The notes below the pieces were generated by a model that had not been told where the DNA came from, did no database searches, and was given only the letters and a program-made list of their open reading frames with translations. DNA of 46,694 bases, from positions 1 through 46,694 of the forward strand of contig CABUAQ010000004.1 of NCBI GenBank assembly GCA_902489575.1, written 5' to 3'. The stretch's first letter is position 1. Each line of letters begins with the position of its first letter. The DNA is from an uncultured bacterium. Lineage in GTDB: Bacteria > Cyanobacteriota > Vampirovibrionia > Gastranaerophilales > Gastranaerophilaceae. Below, one piece after another: positions 8,901 to 15,647 of this stretch. The position numbers and the translations under genes were made by a program.

Positions 8901-9735
8901 TATCTAAATTAATTTCTGAATTATTTATTTCTTCGTCATCTTCATTGCCATTGTCTTCAGAACCGGCAAAAGTTTGTTCTTGATGGTCTTCATCCTCATC
9001 TGTCAGTAAAGTAAATTCTTGTCCGGGCGGTAATGCTTTTTCGATTTCAGGAGCTACGCTGTATGCCAGAGTTTCAAAATTGTCAAATTCTAAAATGCTC
9101 TCTCTTAAATCATCGCTTAAAAGTAACAATTCAAGTAATTCTTTTTCTTCATCTTCAGTTGTATTGTGATCAGCTAAAGATATTGACAATTCCCTTCCTC
9201 TTAACATGTCTTCTTCGGAAATTTTTCTGGAGGTAGAGCCTGTAAAATTTTTAATATATTGTTTTAGTGTGTCTGGGGAAGATAATTTATTTTTTGTAAT
9301 AAAATAATAATTTGAATTGGCGTTTTTCTTATTGATCTTTTTCGGTTCAAAGTACCCTAAAAATTCTACATGATTGAAGGATTTATCTAGTTTAAGGACA
9401 ACGTAGATATCGGGGGTTATTTCAAGTTTAAAATGGCTTTTAGGTATAAAAATGTATTTTTCATCAAAAATCACTCGCGCATCAATATGAATATTAGGCA
9501 ACAGTACGTCTGCAATATCCAATTTTTCCAAAATTTTTGAAATAGAATGGATATTATGCAGGTTAGCAACTTTAATTCCTTCTGAAGCAAGATATTTTAT
9601 AAGAAGCTCCGCACCTATTGCATTGATGTAAGCCCTGTTTTTAATTTCAGGATTAACAAAGCTCCTGGACATAAATTCTGCTTCTGTTACATTTTCCTTC
9701 TCAATATAAATTAATGTTTCTTGTTTGTGTGCCAT
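5956..9735 (-). CDS. acidic transmembrane protein: DUF1822-like N-terminus, TonB-like C-terminus
   Basis: A 1259-residue protein. I chose the ATG at 9735 because AGGGAGGAT sits just upstream; an in-frame extension to 9813 lacks a ribosome site. Residues about 20-155 (NRAYINAIGAELLIKYLAS, LDIADVLLPNIHIDARV, FLGYFEPK) resemble cyanobacterial DUF1822 proteins, which are often encoded beside ECF-type sigma factors. A very long, Glu/Asp/Asn/Thr-rich low-complexity linker follows to about residue 1000. One membrane span (about 1032-1062, IGLGIVGALITLAIVCVIGI) and a C-terminal TonB-like domain (about 1150-1259; VSVTFDKEGVFKNAQMIISSG) complete it. A cytosolic N-terminus and periplasmic C-terminus are predicted. 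It could carry an envelope signal to the sigma factor, or transduce force; both are inference. Confidence 0.7.
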   Translation of the reverse strand: MAHKQETLIYIEKENVTEAEFMSRSFVNPEIKNRAYINAIGAELLIKYLASEGIKVANLHNIHSISKILEKLDIADVLLPNIHIDARVIFDEKYIFIPKSHFKLEITPDIYVVLKLDKSFNHVEFLGYFEPKKINKKNANSNYYFITKNKLSSPDTLKQYIKNFTGSTSRKISEEDMLRGRELSISLADHNTTEDEEKELLELLLLSDDLRESILEFDNFETLAYSVAPEIEKALPPGQEFTLLTDEDEDHQEQTFAGSEDNGNEDDEEINNSEINLDMVEEDVLLDDSFFENFTSTDENNTPQEEETSETNIDNVEENNTEKVEENYTTGNEKVANQDNDELPEPEDLSLSISSMDEDLIDLGDDMLDRDISMDEDADIDETTLQASLEPLEDFGDEVPENNITLPEQNELINEESFEKTEEEPAQSEMPVNNVVQEELIETEPEMKFNAEAEIENMAQVTEKEAVKNNETTGNDISKGLAETISNALQNAGKVSAETTSSAAEEISEAASSGAVSKDAIKLAGIAGDMISDVVNKNIEKQQHNLDKIDYAKTDIAPDTQEIPEHIAALDLSTAKLEANIEAEISGQFDTPKDLSELKTVEPLNRDKEEVFEHETIDLGQMETIKTEEFTEHTEDVVNLEHLSNIDSPTRPVDNLHEIMKEPEFVGMDLPDLSTYTINEDGTSTMDNFATDMSLQNNNEEHLIDMNLNNEISFDNDFITDDFSSDYSDAEELLNNETTEPITTETESQVAAEISTSNERTLTDEEIAVLNSIKFDEPSSNENVEDPAELSEAASLNDDNIIASQDFSDDLNFDNSIENFENVESVELPDELTSETLQESLEPADKETATAAQDDFTQTQKNDYSEEPQLIQDDDLQTELTYNEYEAMTNDKITIQDNDQTPEEMQSEFTTDQEDWMTDTDYNNLQDIENPQPELTADEQQPSHEISDETNMDEFITEPEIENQKIYTVRENSRVISDKTFKAGEIPIDINDPNMPELPPDESLESLYNQNSKLPGGSLLQTPGRLTNLGGNPRAGLGIGLGIVGALITLAIVCVIGINVAKMFKTPTEETPQPITDDALPTSPDNGVTDSNTLNVNPDNVVNMDNNTNALATTKKTSTSKTNAQPAAAQQINQPAATQKKQSGSSFIEVKKLTWEIPDYVSYNPQFKQYFQSVGKSLKLSLTSDLLLANDYAYSNEIRVSVTFDKEGVFKNAQMIISSGSTQIDNIVLQTVNQTLKVLKAPHSVGNDESTTAILKIYL

Positions 9736-9748
9736 TCTAATATCCTCC

Positions 9749-9775
9749 CTACACTTATATAGATGACACGTGTAG
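9749..9775. promoter_or_regulatory. palindromic leader site upstream of the 1259-aa gene
   Basis: CTACAC (9749-9754) and GTGTAG (9770-9775) form an inverted repeat, and the second arm is part of a perfect ACACGTGT palindrome (9766-9773). The site lies within about 40 bases upstream of the ribosome site. It could bind a regulator, possibly through the operon's own sigma factor circuit, or form a leader hairpin. No clear -35/-10 pair could be assigned. Confidence 0.25.
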
Positions 9776-9903
9776 TGAAAATATTCCAAAATAAATGTAA
9801 ACTTTTGTAACAATAATTTGCAAAATGAAATTAATCGGTCAAAATTAATCTGTCAGGTGTTTTATATGTTTTGTAAATGAAAAGTGTGTAAGGAGGTTTT
9901 CTC

Positions 9904-10359
9904 ATGTTATCTGTAAGTCCAGTATCAAATAATGTAGTTCGTTTTAGAGGTAATGAAACTGCAAGTACAAATATTTTAGAACGTGATGGTGCGTTTTCAA
10001 AATCAAAGGTTGAAGAATCGTCTGCTCAAGCTCAAATGCCGGGTGCAGAAACTCCAGAAGAAAAGAAATCTGGTTCAGGTAAAAAGGTTTTAGGTGCGGT
10101 TATTGGCTTGGTTGCCGTGGCTGCAGCTTTAGCAGCACTTCCAAAGGTGTTTCCGAGTGCAATAAAGGCATTGTCTGACGCAGAATTAAAAGATGCTAAA
10201 TTTGGGAAGAAAGTAGGCCACTATTTTGCCAAAGTTGGTAATGCTATTGCAAAATACACATACGAACCTATTGTAAATTTGTTCAAAGGCAAAGGGGCTA
10301 AAAAAACAACTGATGCAGCCAAAGATGCCGCAAAAGATGCTTGTAAAATTTTTGCATAA
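9904..10359 (+). CDS. small FG-motif-type membrane protein
   Basis: A 151-residue protein with a perfect AGGAGG ribosome site. The N-terminus (SNNVVRFRGNE, residues 8-18) resembles the short hydrophobic-F-G motif found near the start of four other small proteins in this window, here as FRG. A low-complexity Glu/Lys/Ser linker follows, then one hydrophobic span (about 62-85, VLGAVIGLVAVAAALAAL), then a Lys/Ala-rich amphipathic C-terminus (KKTTDAAKDAAKDACK). It is probably anchored in a membrane. It diverges from the large acidic gene and may share its control region. Family and function unknown. Confidence 0.6.
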   Translation: MLSVSPVSNNVVRFRGNETASTNILERDGAFSKSKVEESSAQAQMPGAETPEEKKSGSGKKVLGAVIGLVAVAAALAALPKVFPSAIKALSDAELKDAKFGKKVGHYFAKVGNAIAKYTYEPIVNLFKGKGAKKTTDAAKDAAKDACKIFA

Positions 10360-10390
10360 TTCAGTGAGATAACCTTACATTAATAATCAA

Positions 10391-10430
10391 CGCCGCAAGA
10401 TATTCTTGCGGCGTCTGTACTTGTGTACAG
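10391..10430 (+). terminator. tandem hairpins after the FG-type protein
   Basis: A perfect 10-bp stem, CGCCGCAAGA (10391-10400) with TCTTGCGGCG (10404-10413) and a TAT loop, is followed by a second stem, CTGTAC / GTACAG (10415-10420, 10425-10430). There is no strong T tract, so termination efficiency is uncertain. The hairpins separate the FG-type gene from the tail-fibre promoter. Confidence 0.5.
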
Positions 10431-10431
10431 C

Positions 10432-10460
10432 TTGACTAAATATATTAAAAATAGTATAAT
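10432..10460 (+). promoter_or_regulatory. strong sigma-70 promoter for the tail-fibre pair
   Basis: TTGACT (10432-10437) and TATAAT (10455-10460) are separated by exactly 17 bases, near the housekeeping consensus. The expected start is around 10467, giving a leader of about 60 nt to the ATG at 10526. This is the best vegetative promoter in the window. Confidence 0.75.
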
Positions 10461-10525
10461 ACCACTGTTAATTTGTAAGTTTGTGCTAGTCTAACAGGTC
10501 ATTAAGTATGTCAGAAAGGATTTTT

Positions 10526-11158
10526 ATGACATATGGTGTACCGTATTCTTTTGTCCCCGGGACAAAAGCTAAAGCTGACGAAGTTAATGCTAACTTTGTA
10601 GATATTTTGAACAAATTGGAAGATACCAATACAAGAATTGATGATACAAATACAAAGCTGGATACTTCAAGCAGTGAGATGAGTGACAAAATTAAAGATG
10701 TTTCAGCAAAGTGTGCAGATTTAGATTTGTCAAATATCAGTACAAAGGGTAAAAAATTATTTGATGCAAAGGCTAATACATCTTTGCTTGATGGAACTTG
10801 GGTTAATAAGTACAAAAGTTATATTTACGATAAATTAATAGCTCCTAATGTAAGGCATACTTACACGATTTCGGATTATTTTCCAAGTGACAGTAATAAA
10901 TACGAGTTACTTTTTTCCATTTGCGGAATGACTGCTAATCAATCAGGTGCTTGTACCTTTATTTATTTTAGAACGGATGCTTTGAGTAATGACATCCCGA
11001 TGTGTAGAATTACACGGAGTTCAGGTGCGGAGCAAAACGGTAATTACGGAACTTTGGTTATTGGTTCAAAACGAAAGTTGGAAGTTTATAATACTGAAAA
11101 TGCTAATGGTACAAGTAAATATACTATTAGACTTCACGGATATAGAAAGGTAAGGTAG
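10526..11158 (+). CDS. phage tail-fibre-like protein
   Basis: A 210-residue product. I prefer the ATG at 10526 (AAAGGA five bases upstream) to the one at 10508, which has no ribosome site. The N-terminus (YGVPYSFVPGTKAKADEVNANF) is the signature opening of many phage tail-fibre and minor tail proteins. A heptad-like Asn/Asp/Thr segment follows (about 25-65; KLEDTNTRIDDTNTKLDT), consistent with a trimeric coiled shaft. The C-terminal half is beta-rich and may be the receptor-binding head. It is followed two bases later by a putative assembly protein. No capsid, tail-tube or lysis genes are adjacent. Confidence 0.65.
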   Translation: MTYGVPYSFVPGTKAKADEVNANFVDILNKLEDTNTRIDDTNTKLDTSSSEMSDKIKDVSAKCADLDLSNISTKGKKLFDAKANTSLLDGTWVNKYKSYIYDKLIAPNVRHTYTISDYFPSDSNKYELLFSICGMTANQSGACTFIYFRTDALSNDIPMCRITRSSGAEQNGNYGTLVIGSKRKLEVYNTENANGTSKYTIRLHGYRKVR

Positions 11159-11160
11159 TT

Positions 11161-11535
11161 ATGAAGTATATATATGTTGAAAACGGGTTGTTAAATGGTG
11201 CCGGGGAAGCCTTCCAAATTGATGAAGGTGTCATTTGCGCAGAAGTCAGCGATGAAGTTTATGAAAATTTTATTGCTGATAATTTAAAATATGTTTATAA
11301 TGGCGAAAAAATTGTGGAAAATCCGGATTATGACAAGCAGTTAAAAGCTAAGCAAGCGCAGGAACGTATCAATGAAATATTACTTGAACTGGATGAGCTT
11401 GATAAAAAACGTATAAGAGCAGTTTGTGAAGATGAAGTAAAAAATGCCAAAACAGGTGAGACATGGTTGGATTATTATAATGCTCAAATTTATGAATTGC
11501 GTATGGAAATGAAAAGCCTTGAATCAATGATTTAG
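11161..11535 (+). CDS. phage tail-fibre assembly-like protein
   Basis: A 124-residue protein starting two bases after the tail-fibre stop. The N-terminus (MKYIYVENGLLNGAGEAF, then EVSDEVYENFIAD and YNGEKIVENPDYDKQLK) matches the layout of small proteins encoded just after tail fibres in gut phages. The C-terminal half (RINEILLELDELDKKRIRAV and ELRMEMKSLESMI) is a long helical or coiled-coil region. A chaperone or assembly role is inferred from position and sequence style. A strong terminator follows, so the pair forms a self-contained two-gene unit. Confidence 0.6.
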   Translation: MKYIYVENGLLNGAGEAFQIDEGVICAEVSDEVYENFIADNLKYVYNGEKIVENPDYDKQLKAKQAQERINEILLELDELDKKRIRAVCEDEVKNAKTGETWLDYYNAQIYELRMEMKSLESMI

Positions 11536-11568
11536 TATATCTATATTACTATAATTAAACCAGGGTTG

Positions 11569-11611
11569 GGCGGTGTCTGAAAAATCAGGCACTGCCTATT
11601 TATATTTTTTT
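11569..11611 (+). terminator. intrinsic terminator of the tail-fibre pair
   Basis: The stem GGCGGTGTCTGA (11569-11580) pairs with TCAGGCACTGCC (11585-11596) with two G-U pairs across AAAA, followed by a T-rich run to 11611. Confidence 0.8.
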
Positions 11612-11619
11612 GGTATAAT
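11612..11619 (+). promoter_or_regulatory. extended -10 promoter for tyrS-cysE
   Basis: TGG directly precedes TATAAT (11614-11619), giving an extended -10 element 25 bases before the tyrS ATG. The -35 region overlaps the preceding terminator and is poor. TAGGAG at 11631-11636 serves as the ribosome site. No T-box leader is present; the space between terminator and start codon is too short for one. Confidence 0.5.
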
Positions 11620-11643
11620 TTAAGTAATAATAGGAGAAAAGAT

Positions 11644-12867
11644 ATGACAGAAATAAGACAAGAGTTTATATCACAGGCTATGCATTTGGCTAGAAATGCA
11701 GAAGTTTTACCGGGAGGTATTGAAGAATTAGCAGCAAAATTACAGCACTCGGCAGATACAAATACTCCGTTGAGAGTAAAGTTGGGGATGGACCCTACAA
11801 GACCTGATTTGCATTTGGGGCATACTGTTGTGATGCGTAAATTAAGAGAGTTTCAAGCATTGGGGCATAAAATTGTTTTGATTGTCGGCGGAGCTACTGC
11901 TATGGTTGGTGATCCTTCGGGTAAATCTGAAACAAGACCGGCATTAACAAAAGAACAGGTTGAAGAAAATGCTCAGTCTTATTTTGATCAAATGTCAAAA
12001 GTTTTAGATGTAACAGATGCAGAGGTTACCAATAATGCGGATTGGCTGCATAAAATGAGTTTTACTGAATTGCTGAAGTTGTCAGCTCAAGTTACAGTTG
12101 CTCAAATGATGACAAGGGATGATTTTGCAAAAAGGTATGCGGATGGAAAACCTATTTCTATTCACGAATTTTTCTATCCGTTGATGCAGGCGTATGATTC
12201 TGTAGCAATTGATGCAGATATAGAACTTGGCGGTACAGACCAAAGATTTAATACTCTTTTGGGTAGAGATATTCAAGCTGCTTATGGCAAGAAATATCCA
12301 CAGCTTGTTATGCTTTTGCCATTATTGGAAGGTACAGATGGTGTTGTAAAAATGTCAAAAACATATCCTGAACATTGTATTTCTTTGACAGACAGTGCAA
12401 AAGATATGTTTGGTAAATTGATGAGTATTCCTGATAATATGATTACCCGTTATTACAGCTTATTGACAGACGCGACAAAGGATGAACTTGAAACTTACGA
12501 TAGACAAATTGCAGATGGGTCAATAAATCCACGTAATATCAAAATGCAATTGGCTCATATTGTTACTGAAGAATATCACGGAAAAGACGGTGCAGATAAA
12601 GCTCAGGAAGACTTTATAAATGTCGTGTCTAATAAAGGTATTCCTGAAGATATAGAAGAGGTTAAGGTTGAACAGGGTAAAAATATTTTGGACTTGTTAA
12701 CGGAGCTTAATTTTGCCTCAAGCCGCGGGGAAGCTAAACGCTTGATTCAAGGCGGCGGTGTAAAAATAGATGGTAAAAAAATTGCTGATATGTCTTATAC
12801 AATTTCGTTTGAAGAAAGTATAATATTACAGGCAGGAAAACGTAAGTTTGCAAAATTAACAAAATAA
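11644..12867 (+). CDS. tyrS: tyrosyl-tRNA synthetase
   Basis: A 407-residue class I aminoacyl-tRNA synthetase that charges tRNA-Tyr. The nucleotide-binding HIGH-type motif is PDLHLGH (54-60) and the KMSKS-type loop reads KMSKT (236-240). The tyrosine pocket shows GGTDQRFN, and a C-terminal S4 RNA-binding domain occupies about 345-405 (SSRGEAKRLIQGGGVKIDGKKI). Length and the PTRPDLHLGH style fit the TyrZ-like bacterial subgroup. It has its own promoter and is followed after 11 bases by cysE, probably co-transcribed. Confidence 0.95.
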   Translation: MTEIRQEFISQAMHLARNAEVLPGGIEELAAKLQHSADTNTPLRVKLGMDPTRPDLHLGHTVVMRKLREFQALGHKIVLIVGGATAMVGDPSGKSETRPALTKEQVEENAQSYFDQMSKVLDVTDAEVTNNADWLHKMSFTELLKLSAQVTVAQMMTRDDFAKRYADGKPISIHEFFYPLMQAYDSVAIDADIELGGTDQRFNTLLGRDIQAAYGKKYPQLVMLLPLLEGTDGVVKMSKTYPEHCISLTDSAKDMFGKLMSIPDNMITRYYSLLTDATKDELETYDRQIADGSINPRNIKMQLAHIVTEEYHGKDGADKAQEDFINVVSNKGIPEDIEEVKVEQGKNILDLLTELNFASSRGEAKRLIQGGGVKIDGKKIADMSYTISFEESIILQAGKRKFAKLTK

Positions 12868-12878
12868 CAGGTGTTTTA

Positions 12879-13526
12879 ATGCTTAGAGTAATTAAACGTG
12901 GAATAATAAAAGTAAAAGAAGATATAAAGGTAATTTATGACAATGATCCTGCGGCAACAAATTTGCTGGAGGTAGTGTTGTGTTACCCGGGACTTCATGC
13001 ACTTGTTGCTTATCGATTTGCCCACCGTTTATATAAATGGAATATCCCGCTAATTCCGAGAATAATATCTTATTTAACACGTATTGTAACCGGTATTGAA
13101 ATTCACCCCGGTGCACAGATTGGTAGAAGATTTTTTATTGACCATGGTGAGGGAGTTGTAATTGGAGCAACAACTATTATCGGAGATGACGTTCTTGTTT
13201 ATCAGCAGGTTACTCTTGGCGGCACCGGTAAAGAATCTGGAAAACGTCATCCGACATTAGGTAATAATGTTATTGTTGGGGCAGGTGCGAAGGTTCTTGG
13301 TAATATTACTATTGGTGATTATGTGAGAATCGGGGCAGGTTCGGTTGTTGTAGAAGATGTTCCGGAGCATTCTACTGTTGTCGGGGTGCCTGGTCGGATT
13401 GTTCACCGTGCGGTTGTTGATAAGCAGGGCAATTTGATGCATAATAGAATTCCTGACCCTATAAAATGCGAAATAAATAAACTTAAAGCAGAAGTTGAAA
13501 TTCTGAAAGAAGAATTGAATAAATAG
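12879..13526 (+). CDS. cysE: serine O-acetyltransferase
   Basis: A 215-residue short-form (EpsC-like) serine acetyltransferase, making O-acetylserine from serine and acetyl-CoA for cysteine synthesis. The short helical N-domain (about 1-70) leads into a left-handed beta-helix built from hexapeptide repeats (IEIHPGAQIGRRFFIDHGEGVVIGATTII, starting about residue 72). The catalytic His-rich FIDHGEGVV loop and the Gly-rich LGGTGKESGKRHP loop are intact. A C-terminal coiled tail (KCEINKLKAEVEILKEELNK) follows. It sits 11 bases after tyrS. No cysK is in the window. Confidence 0.92.
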   Translation: MLRVIKRGIIKVKEDIKVIYDNDPAATNLLEVVLCYPGLHALVAYRFAHRLYKWNIPLIPRIISYLTRIVTGIEIHPGAQIGRRFFIDHGEGVVIGATTIIGDDVLVYQQVTLGGTGKESGKRHPTLGNNVIVGAGAKVLGNITIGDYVRIGAGSVVVEDVPEHSTVVGVPGRIVHRAVVDKQGNLMHNRIPDPIKCEINKLKAEVEILKEELNK

Positions 13527-13631
13527 ATAAAATAACGTGATGTAAATAATTGTAAATATGTGCCGGTAAAAAGACAATATTTTCATAATGATATTTTTTA
13601 TTAATTTAGCGATAAATTGTGAGAGTATATT

Positions 13632-13955
13632 ATGACTAATGTGAACAATTACTGCAACAGGAATTTGCCATCAGTAAATTTTGGTCGGCAAAACATTTGG
13701 AACAGGTATGAAACTAATGCCAGAAACCATGCGGCATCTGTTTTTAACAACAGCCACTGTCATAACAGTTGTTCAGGCGGCTGGAATTCCGGTTGGTATG
13801 GCGGAGGCTTTGGAGGTTTCGGAGGCTTTGGTAGTTTGGGATGGGGCGGATTCGGAGTGCCGGGATTTACGTACAATAATGATATGGCAAAAGGTTTCGT
13901 CTGGGGTAATATAGCAAGCAATACCGTTAACTTCTTTCGCAGCATGTTTGGCTAA
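13632..13955 (+). CDS. Gly/Phe-rich small FG-motif protein
   Basis: A 107-residue protein, ribosome site GAGAG before the ATG. The N-terminus carries the shared motif (LPSVNFGRQN, residues 12-21). A Cys/His/Asn patch (NNSHCHNSCSGGWNSG) and a Gly/Trp/Phe repeat (GGGFGGFGGFGSLGWGG, about 58-74) follow, then a short amphipathic end. Composition suggests a disordered or self-associating surface protein; Cys and His could bind a metal. Family unknown. The AT-rich spacer before it (13527-13631) shows no terminator for cysE. Confidence 0.6.
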   Translation: MTNVNNYCNRNLPSVNFGRQNIWNRYETNARNHAASVFNNSHCHNSCSGGWNSGWYGGGFGGFGGFGSLGWGGFGVPGFTYNNDMAKGFVWGNIASNTVNFFRSMFG

Positions 13956-13973
13956 GGAGGGGAAGAAGTAATT

Positions 13974-14303
13974 TTATCTTAATTCAAGCATTGAATTTAT
14001 TGTTTTGTTTAAGAACAGTAATTCTTTGTCATTGAGTTTTTTTATTGTTGAATTTATTTTTCTGATGGTTTCGTTTTCGGGGGTTTCATTGTAGTTAAAT
14101 AGTTCTTTTACGTCGATTTCCAGTGCAGTAGCGAGTTTTAAAAGATTTTTGAGGGAAGGAAAATGGCTTCCGTTTTCCATTTTACAAAAATGTTGAGGAT
14201 CCATCCAAATTAACTCTGCTAACTCCTCTTGAGTTAGTTTTTTGTTTTTGCGTAGTTGTTTCACACGCTGCCCGAACAGCTTTTTTAATTGAATTTCATC
14301 CAT
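13974..14303 (-). CDS. XRE-family transcriptional regulator
   Basis: A 109-residue DNA-binding protein with a Cro/C1-type helix-turn-helix at about residues 10-65 (LFGQRVKQLRKNKKLTQEELAELIW ... SLKNLLKLATALEIDVKELF). The C-terminal 40 residues form a charged helix (KKLNDKELLFLNKTINSML), likely for dimerisation. The ATG is preceded on the minus strand by AAGGGAAG. It diverges from the glycosyltransferase at 14461, with repeated TTGACAA sequences between them, so self-regulation or control of that gene is plausible. Confidence 0.85.
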   Translation of the reverse strand: MDEIQLKKLFGQRVKQLRKNKKLTQEELAELIWMDPQHFCKMENGSHFPSLKNLLKLATALEIDVKELFNYNETPENETIRKINSTIKKLNDKELLFLNKTINSMLELR

Positions 14304-14355
14304 AGTCTTCCCTTTATATCTTACTTATTAAGGAGTTTTGTCATAATGTGAATGG

Positions 14356-14383
14356 TTGACAAGTATTCGTTGACAAATATGTT
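14356..14383 (+). promoter_or_regulatory. promoter/operator region for the glycosyltransferase
   Basis: Two direct repeats of TTGACAA start at 14356 and 14370, spaced 14 bases apart. The first can act as a -35 for TATGTT at 14378-14383 (16-base spacer). The duplicated hexamer on one helical face could be the site of the neighbouring XRE regulator. This is inference from position only. Confidence 0.35.
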
Positions 14384-14460
14384 ATTTCATGACATGAATT
14401 ATCAAGAGGATTTGATATTTTTTATCAAGTATTGTTTGGAATTAAGGAGAATGTTTTATT

Positions 14461-15534
14461 ATGACAGAGATTAAAGTGTCTGTAATTATACCTGTGTATA
14501 ATGTTGAAAAGTATTTGGAGCAGTGTTTGGATAGTGTTATAAATCAAACGCTAAAAGATATTGAAATTATTTGTATAAATGATGGTTCTCCTGATAATTG
14601 CGGTGAAATTATTGACAGGTACGCATCAAAAGATAACAGAATTGTTGCAGTACATAAACAAAACGGCGGCTATGCTTCTGCAATAAACTATGGTTTAAAT
14701 ATCGCAAGAGGAGAATATATTGGAATCGTTGAATCAGATGACTGGATTGCTCCGGATATGTATGAAAAACTTTATCAAAAGGCTGTTGAAACGGATTCTG
14801 ATATGGTGAAAGGTGCTTTCTGGTATGTTGATGATTCTGCAAATGATGTTAAACGTATCAGTAAATTTGTTCTTGATATATATAATATGAATTCTTCTTT
14901 TACCTTAAAGGAATGTCCTAAGCTTATATCACATTTTGCATCTATTTGGAGTTGTGTTTATAAAAGAAGCTGGCTTGTAGAAAATAATATCAAAATGGTT
15001 GAAGATGTAAGACCATATGAAGATAATCCTTTCATAGCAGAAACTGCGTCTTTGGCTTCTAAAATTACTATATTGCCGGAACCGTTTTATTTTTATCGTA
15101 TGGATGCTCAGAATTCATCTTGTAATACTGTAAAACGATCAATTGTTAGTTATGTTACTCAGCGTTCTCGCAATAGAGAAGCTTTAATCAGAAATAATTG
15201 CTGGACACCTGAAATAATTGAATACTATTGGCGGGTGGCATATCTTGGTTGTAGAGATTTTTATCGGAAGCCTAATAACAAATTTAGAAAAGAGTTTTAT
15301 GGTAAAATGCGTGAACTTTTGAAAAAAGCAAAAGGTGACGGGTGTACATTTAAATATTTAAGCCGAGTTGATAAACGTGATTTTGCAAAAATTGTGAAAT
15401 ATCCGTATGAAATTTATAATATATTGAAATTTATTGAGATGTTGGTTATAAAAATTTTCAATATAAAAAATGATAAAAAGCATAAAATAATTACTATTTT
15501 AGGGATAAAGATAAAATTAAAACGTAACAAATAA
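14461..15534 (+). CDS. GT2 family glycosyltransferase
   Basis: A 357-residue family 2 glycosyltransferase, predicted to transfer a sugar from a nucleotide-sugar donor onto a surface glycan. The GT-A core is clear: VSVIIPVYNVEKYLEQCLDS (residues 6-25), the donor-binding ICINDGSPDN (about 38-47) and the metal-binding VESDDW (about 90-95). The C-terminus ends with HKIITILGIKIKLK, a tail common in cell-surface glycosyltransferases. AAGGAG lies upstream of the ATG. It is a single gene without neighbouring sugar-nucleotide genes, so the substrate cannot be named. Confidence 0.88.
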   Translation: MTEIKVSVIIPVYNVEKYLEQCLDSVINQTLKDIEIICINDGSPDNCGEIIDRYASKDNRIVAVHKQNGGYASAINYGLNIARGEYIGIVESDDWIAPDMYEKLYQKAVETDSDMVKGAFWYVDDSANDVKRISKFVLDIYNMNSSFTLKECPKLISHFASIWSCVYKRSWLVENNIKMVEDVRPYEDNPFIAETASLASKITILPEPFYFYRMDAQNSSCNTVKRSIVSYVTQRSRNREALIRNNCWTPEIIEYYWRVAYLGCRDFYRKPNNKFRKEFYGKMRELLKKAKGDGCTFKYLSRVDKRDFAKIVKYPYEIYNILKFIEMLVIKIFNIKNDKKHKIITILGIKIKLKRNK

Positions 15535-15550
15535 AAAAATAATTAATTGA

Positions 15551-15580
15551 CCCTTCTCCAATGGAGAGGATTAGGATGAG
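15551..15580. repeat. C-rich/G-rich hairpin repeat, copy 2
   Basis: CCCTTCTCC, then GGAGAGGA, then TTAGGATGAG: the same layout as 260-293 but more diverged. It lies in the 113-base convergent spacer between the glycosyltransferase and groEL, next to a bidirectional terminator. Confidence 0.45.
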
Positions 15581-15592
15581 AATTGAATATAA

Positions 15593-15624
15593 GAACCGGG
15601 CAGTACTTATGTGCTACCCGGTTC
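15593..15624 (-). terminator. bidirectional terminator between groEL and the glycosyltransferase
   Basis: GAACCGGGCAG (15593-15603) pairs with CTACCCGGTTC (15614-15624) with one G-U pair. AT-rich sequence flanks both sides, so it can end transcripts from groEL (minus) and from the glycosyltransferase (plus). Confidence 0.65.
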
Positions 15625-15647
15625 AATTCATTTATTTGGGCAAATAC

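Noticed and set aside
6380..9236. Many plus-strand reading frames opposite the 1259-aa gene
   Set aside because: They are antisense shadows of a low-complexity acidic gene, without ribosome sites or family resemblance.
9736..9813. 26-residue N-terminal extension of the large acidic protein
   Set aside because: The downstream ATG at 9735 has a near-perfect ribosome site; the extension covers the leader palindrome and has none.
11536..11643. T-box riboswitch for tyrS
   Set aside because: The spacer is filled by the preceding terminator and an extended -10; only about 25 bases lie between -10 and ATG.
13952..13975. AGGAGGGG right after the Gly-rich gene looks like a ribosome site
   Set aside because: No start codon follows at a suitable distance on the plus strand, and the region is the end of the convergent XRE gene.
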